Source: Selenomonadaceae bacterium
Lineage (GTDB): Bacteria; Bacillota; Negativicutes; Selenomonadales; Selenomonadaceae
Direction of reading: 5' to 3'
DNA: 8,579 bases
Assembly (NCBI GenBank): GCA_017445435.1
Contig: JAFSUE010000245.1
Coordinates: forward strand, 1 to 8,579
The notes beneath the pieces were generated by a model. The model was given only the letters and a program-made list of their open reading frames with translations. It made no database searches and had not been told where the DNA came from. The position numbers and the translations under genes were made by a program. Shown here in pieces: positions 5,925 to 8,579 of the stretch. How positions within the stretch are numbered: position 1 is the first letter of the stretch; the number at the start of each line of letters is the position of its first letter.

Positions 5925-6518
5925 TTATCTGGAGTACAATTCAACGATTGACTGTTCATTAACTGGCACGTCAATTTCATCACGAGTTGGAAAACGTACG
6001 ACGCTACCTTTGAGATTAGCTTGATCAGATTCAAGCCACGCAGGAGCACTCAACGCGTTATTTGTTTCTTTAAGAATTTTAAAAATTTCCTTGCTCTGGC
6101 TTTTTTCAGAAACTGCGATAACGTCACCAGCTTTTATGAGGGCAGACGGAATATCGACGCGCTTGCCATTAACAGTAATGTGACCATGAGTGACGAACTG
6201 GCGAGCTTGACGGCGAGTGTTGGAAAAGCCGAGACGGAAAACTACATTGTCAAGGCGACGTTCCAAAAGGATCAACAAATTTTCACCAGTGACGCCAGGC
6301 ATTTTTTTAGCCTTGTCGTAGTAGTTGCGGAAAGGACGTTCCAGTACGCCGTAAATGAATTTAGCTTTTTGCTTTTCTTTAAGTTGCAGTGCATATTCGC
6401 TGACTTTACGCATTGTACGGTGAACTTGACGCTTAGATTTGCGCGAGCGACCGATAAGCGTGGGTTCAATTCCCAATGCACGGCAACGCTTTAAATCAGG
6501 TGTTCTATCGATTGCCAT
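5925..6518 (-). CDS. rpsD: 30S ribosomal protein S4
   Basis: Primary 16S rRNA-binding protein that starts small-subunit assembly and often represses its own operon. The 197-residue product has the S4 N-terminal domain and an RNA-binding S4 domain with LERRLDNVVFRLGF, RRQARQFVTHGHITVNGKRVDIPS (about 90-130). The C terminus has NEQSIVELYSR. Only one cysteine is visible near the N terminus (KRCRALG), so this looks like a zinc-free form. The start is an ATG at 6518-6516 behind AAAGGAG with 8 bases of spacing. Its location between rpsK and rpoA is typical of Clostridia and Negativicutes and differs from Bacillus. Confidence 0.97.
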   Translation of the reverse strand: MAIDRTPDLKRCRALGIEPTLIGRSRKSKRQVHRTMRKVSEYALQLKEKQKAKFIYGVLERPFRNYYDKAKKMPGVTGENLLILLERRLDNVVFRLGFSNTRRQARQFVTHGHITVNGKRVDIPSALIKAGDVIAVSEKSQSKEIFKILKETNNALSAPAWLESDQANLKGSVVRFPTRDEIDVPVNEQSIVELYSR

Positions 6519-6534
6519 TAAATTTTCTCCTTTA

Positions 6535-6603
6535 TTAGCTTTTAGGAATTAGCTTTTAGGAAATTTTCCATTACGAATTACGCATTAAGCATTCCTAATT
6601 AAA
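6535..6603. repeat. Two heptamer arrays, rpsK-rpsD spacer
   Basis: TTAGCTTTTAGGAA occurs twice in perfect tandem (6535-6548, 6549-6562), that is, alternating heptamers TTAGCTT and TTAGGAA. After 7 bases a second array follows: ATTACGA, ATTACGC, ATTAAGC, ATTCCTA (6570-6597), ending at the rpsK stop. This is the clearest example of two heptamer families in one spacer. Confidence 0.8.
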
Positions 6604-6996
6604 TTAGACGCGTCTGCGTTTTGGCGGACGGCAGCCATTATGCGGAATTGGTGTAACGTCTTTAATCATATTGACTTCAAGACCTGTTGCCTGCAATGAA
6701 CGAATAGCCGCTTCACGACCTGCGCCAGGACCTTTGACATAAACTTCAACCTGTTTCAAACCATGTTCCATAGCCGCTTTAGCCGCAACTTCCGCCGCTT
6801 GCTGTGCCGCAAAAGGTGTACTTTTACGTGAGCCGCGAAAACCTAAACCGCCTGCGCTTGCCCATGAAAGTGCATTTCCGCCTTTATCAGTTATCGTGAC
6901 AATCGTATTATTGAAAGTGGAGCTGATATGCGCCACGCCGTATTCTATATTTTTGCGAACTTTTTTCTTTGCACGAACTGTTCTTTTCGTTGCCAC
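6604..6996 (-). CDS. rpsK: 30S ribosomal protein S11
   Basis: Small-subunit platform protein near the mRNA exit and the Shine-Dalgarno/anti-Shine-Dalgarno helix. The 130-residue product is normal length. Canonical segments are GVAHISSTFNNTIVTITDKGGNALSWASAGG, the GPGAGREAAIRSLQ motif and the highly conserved C terminus DVTPIPHNGCRPPKRRRV. The start is a GTG at 6996-6994 behind GGGAGG with 9 bases of spacing. It lies between rpsM and rpsD in the operon. Confidence 0.98.
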   Translation of the reverse strand: MATKRTVRAKKKVRKNIEYGVAHISSTFNNTIVTITDKGGNALSWASAGGLGFRGSRKSTPFAAQQAAEVAAKAAMEHGLKQVEVYVKGPGAGREAAIRSLQATGLEVNMIKDVTPIPHNGCRPPKRRRV

Positions 6997-7019
6997 CTAT
7001 TTAATCCTCCCTTTTTGGA

Positions 7020-7041
7020 ATTAAGAATTAAAAATTCTTAA
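7020..7041. repeat. Heptamer repeat / perfect palindrome, rpsM-rpsK spacer
   Basis: ATTAAGA, ATTAAAA, ATTCTTA (7020-7040) keep a 7-bp period and also form a perfect hairpin: TTAAGAATT (7021-7029), loop AAA, AATTCTTAA (7033-7041). It abuts the rpsM stop codon and shares the ATTCTTA word with the fabK-fabF spacer. No U-run follows, so termination inside the operon is unlikely. Confidence 0.6.
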
Positions 7042-7413
7042 CTACTCTTTCTTTTTACCTTGTACAAGCTTTTTAGGACCTTTACGAGTTCTAGCGTTGT
7101 TTTTGGTATTTTGTCCACGAACAGGAAGACCGAGACGGTGGCGGCGTCCACGATAGCAGCCAATATCAATGAGTCGCTTGATGTCCATTTGAATATCGCG
7201 GCGAAGGTCACCTTCTACCACGTAGTTGTGATCAATGACATCACGAAGTTTAACTACTTCGTCATCCGTGAGATCTTTAGTTCTAGTATCGGGATTAATT
7301 CCAGTTTCCGCCAAAATTTTCTGTGACGAAGGAAGACCAATACCGAAAATGTACGTTAAGGCGTACTCAATTCTTTTGTCACGGGGCAAATCTACACCAG
7401 CTATACGAGCCAT
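7042..7413 (-). CDS. rpsM: 30S ribosomal protein S13
   Basis: Small-subunit head protein that contacts P-site tRNA and the bridge to the large subunit. The 123-residue product carries MARIAGVDLPRDKRIEYALT, the helix-hairpin-like YIFGIGLPSSQKIL, RRDIQMDIKRLIDIGCYRG and the C-terminal GLPVRGQNTKNNARTRKG tail with a lysine-rich end. The ATG at 7413-7411 follows AGGAGGT. The gene begins 28 bases after the rpmJ stop, consistent with cotranscription. Confidence 0.98.
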   Translation of the reverse strand: MARIAGVDLPRDKRIEYALTYIFGIGLPSSQKILAETGINPDTRTKDLTDDEVVKLRDVIDHNYVVEGDLRRDIQMDIKRLIDIGCYRGRRHRLGLPVRGQNTKNNARTRKGPKKLVQGKKKE

Positions 7414-7441
7414 AAAAAATTTTCACCTCCTAAAAAAAATT

Positions 7442-7555
7442 TTATCCCTGACGCTGTTTATGCTTGGGATTTTCACAAATAACCATAACGCGACCTTTGC
7501 GCTTAATAATTTTGCATTTGTCGCACATCTTTTTTACTGAAGGTCTAACTTTCAA
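7442..7555 (-). CDS. rpmJ: 50S ribosomal protein L36
   Basis: Smallest large-subunit protein, 37 residues, binding 23S rRNA. The sequence begins MKVRPSVKKMCDKCKIIKRK and ends with NPKHKQRQG. It carries the zinc-ribbon ligands C11, C14, C27 and H32, so this is the zinc-binding form. The start is a TTG at 7555-7553, 8 bases after AGGAGG. It is the first gene of the ribosomal operon seen here; a promoter lies about 27-55 bases upstream. infA, its usual upstream neighbour in Firmicutes, is not adjacent. Confidence 0.97.
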   Translation of the reverse strand: MKVRPSVKKMCDKCKIIKRKGRVMVICENPKHKQRQG

Positions 7556-7581
7556 AGTTCCCGCCTCCTAAACAAGTTGCT

Positions 7582-7610
7582 AATTTACCACGTTTTTTAT
7601 ATGTTGTCCA
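7582..7610 (-). promoter_or_regulatory. Promoter of rpmJ-rpsM-rpsK-rpsD-rpoA-rplQ
   Basis: TGGACA (7610-7605, 5 of 6 match), a 17-base spacer ending in TGG, then TAAATT (7587-7582, 4 of 6) with a TGn extended -10, on the minus strand. The predicted leader is only about 20 bases and carries AGGAGG. The same -35, spacing and TGn occur in front of fabG. Confidence 0.6.
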
Positions 7611-7639
7611 CAAAATTTTTCATTTTACAAAAAATAATT

Positions 7640-7921
7640 TTATTTTTCTTCCAACGCAATATTTTCTTTTTTAGCAAATTCGCGAAGTTGTTCTTCCGAC
7701 CAGCCCGTTGCCTTAAGAATAAATTTGATAGGTGTTTTGACAGACAAAAAATTTTTAATCATTTCTGTTATGTCTTCAACATAACTTTCCGCAATACTTT
7801 CTACAAATTCTTCTTCGAGCCATCCAGGCAAATTTTTAGACTGGATATATTTTATTCCTCTTGCTCTGCCTTCTTTGTAAGCAATTCGCTTAATACGAAT
7901 TAATTCTTCCGAGTCCAACAT
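7640..7921 (-). CDS. Free-standing Rpn C-terminal-tail protein
   Basis: A 93-residue protein matching only the C-terminal tail of the upstream Rpn nuclease. SEELIRIKRIA aligns with AEEMRIRRIA, EMIKNFL with EMIKNLL, and the end SGW/TGW segment followed by FAKKENI with FAQKENL. The PD-(D/E)XK nuclease domain is absent. It has its own ATG (7921-7919) and GAGGT about 9-10 bases upstream, begins 22 bases after the upstream stop, and has an intact frame, so it could be expressed with the rpn gene. It may be the leftover 3' end of a second rpn copy. Alternatively it may be a dedicated short Rpn protein, comparable to the inhibitory short forms described for E. coli Rpn; that function is inferred. 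An A/T-only imperfect inverted repeat (7612-7641) at its stop might end transcription weakly. Confidence 0.7.
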   Translation of the reverse strand: MLDSEELIRIKRIAYKEGRARGIKYIQSKNLPGWLEEEFVESIAESYVEDITEMIKNFLSVKTPIKFILKATGWSEEQLREFAKKENIALEEK

Positions 7922-7943
7922 TACAGTACAACCTCAATGAAGT

Positions 7944-8177
7944 TTAATCTTCCACGACGTTCAAATTTTCTTTTTGGGCAAATTCAAGAATTTTTTCTTT
8001 TGTCCAGCCAGAGACTCTAGCAATTAAATCAATAGGCGCACTTTCGGACAAAAGATTTTTAATCATTTCTATCTTGCCTTCAGCTTTACCTTTAGCTAAG
8101 CCTTTAGCTTCACCTTCAGCAAGGGCTTCCATACGCGCTATTCGACGTATTCTCATTTCTTCAGCATACCATGACAT
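7944..8177 (-). other. Candidate internal start producing a short Rpn C-terminal protein
   Basis: Inside the rpn gene an in-frame ATG at 8177-8175 (MSWYAEEMRIRRIA) is preceded by GAAGGTGG with 5 bases of spacing. Initiation there would give a 77-residue protein consisting of the tail only. It begins at nearly the position where the free-standing downstream protein begins, which makes the coincidence worth noting. Expression is not shown by sequence alone. Confidence 0.45.
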
Positions 8178-8579
8178 ATAGTCCACCTTCATTTTGTCGT
8201 TACGTTTCACTTCTTCAATTTTTAAAGCAATTTTTTTTGTAAATCGACCTTTGGCGGGTTCTCCTTTAATGAAGTCGAGAAGATTTTTAATATCTCTATG
8301 CGGTTTGCCAGTATCACCTTTAGCATTAAGAAAAATTATTGTTGAGCCGTCGCCCAATTCCAAATTTCGCGATTCGACGCAAAGATTTTTAAAGGTGTAT
8401 GTTTTAAGATTTTCTTTGAAGGGGTCAAAGGTACAGACAAAAATGACGAAAGTTTTCTTTAAATCTTGATAATCTTGACCCTTTTTTATTAAATTTGCCA
8501 CAAGCATAGATTGATAATAACGCGTCCGATTAGGTAAGCTGTCATAAGGTGTATTTGTCGTCTGCATCTCAATATCGTA
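7944..8579 (-). CDS. Rpn-family PD-(D/E)XK nuclease / putative transposase (5' end outside window)
   Basis: Member of the recombination-promoting nuclease family (PD-(D/E)XK, often annotated as a nuclease-family transposase); E. coli members are DNA endonucleases linked to recombination and phage defence. The last 211 codons are present and the frame stays open to the window edge. The first residues DIEMQTTNTPYDSLPNRTRYY contain the E-X-Q form of the catalytic (D/E)XK motif and the typical NRTRYYQ segment; the upstream catalytic aspartate must lie outside. The methionine at 8567 is inside the motif and is not the true start. Near the C terminus a Gly/Ala/Lys/Glu-repeat stretch (MEALAEGEAKGLAKGKAEGK) joins the nuclease to a conserved tail ending SGWTKEKILEFAQKENL. 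Family assignment is firm; mobility versus toxin/defence role is open. Confidence 0.85.
   Translation of the reverse strand, partial: YDIEMQTTNTPYDSLPNRTRYYQSMLVANLIKKGQDYQDLKKTFVIFVCTFDPFKENLKTYTFKNLCVESRNLELGDGSTIIFLNAKGDTGKPHRDIKNLLDFIKGEPAKGRFTKKIALKIEEVKRNDKMKVDYMSWYAEEMRIRRIARMEALAEGEAKGLAKGKAEGKIEMIKNLLSESAPIDLIARVSGWTKEKILEFAQKENLNVVED

Noticed and set aside
7604..7612. DnaA-box-like TTGTCCACA
   Set aside because: It is an isolated 8-of-9 match that coincides with the -35 region of the rpmJ promoter; a similar word at fabG has the same explanation. No cluster or origin features nearby.

Overview
The window is AT-rich bacterial DNA in which every convincing gene lies on the minus strand, so the biological reading order is from high to low coordinates. 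The likely source is an anaerobic, low-GC Firmicute of the Negativicutes (Selenomonas-like) type. The reasons are: rpsD sits inside the rpsM-rpsK-rpsD-rpoA-rplQ block (in Bacillus it lies elsewhere); fatty-acid synthesis uses a FabK-type flavin enoyl reductase encoded beside fabF and rnc; Rpn/PD-(D/E)XK nuclease genes are present; and TTG start codons are very common. This placement is an inference from gene content, not a database match.

Layout in reading order. (1) 8579-7640: the 3' part of an Rpn-family PD-(D/E)XK nuclease gene, then a separate 93-residue gene that matches only the C-terminal tail of the first. (2) 7610-4351: a ribosomal/RNA polymerase operon, rpmJ-rpsM-rpsK-rpsD-rpoA-rplQ, with a good promoter directly in front of rpmJ. 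The usual upstream partners (infA, map, adk) are not next to rpmJ. (3) 4293-3081: a short operon fabG-acpP with its own promoter and a clear rho-independent terminator after acpP. (4) 3068-2817: a roughly 250-bp non-coding element with imperfect terminal inverted repeats, resembling a MITE. (5) 2749-1: fabK-fabF-rnc, with rnc running off the window.

Together the genes make small- and large-subunit ribosomal proteins and the polymerase alpha subunit, and they carry out the elongation cycle of type II fatty-acid synthesis: ACP carrier, FabF condensation, FabG ketoreduction and FabK enoyl reduction. No fabD, fabH, fabZ or plsX is visible.

The most unusual structure is non-coding. Seven of the spaces between co-oriented genes carry short arrays of degenerate 7-bp tandem repeats. 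The heptamer families differ from spacer to spacer, but nearly every unit contains a stop trinucleotide on the coding strand. The other main lead is the Rpn pair. The free-standing tail protein starts at almost the same place as an internal ATG with a good Shine-Dalgarno sequence inside the long rpn gene, which suggests a nuclease/inhibitor arrangement.
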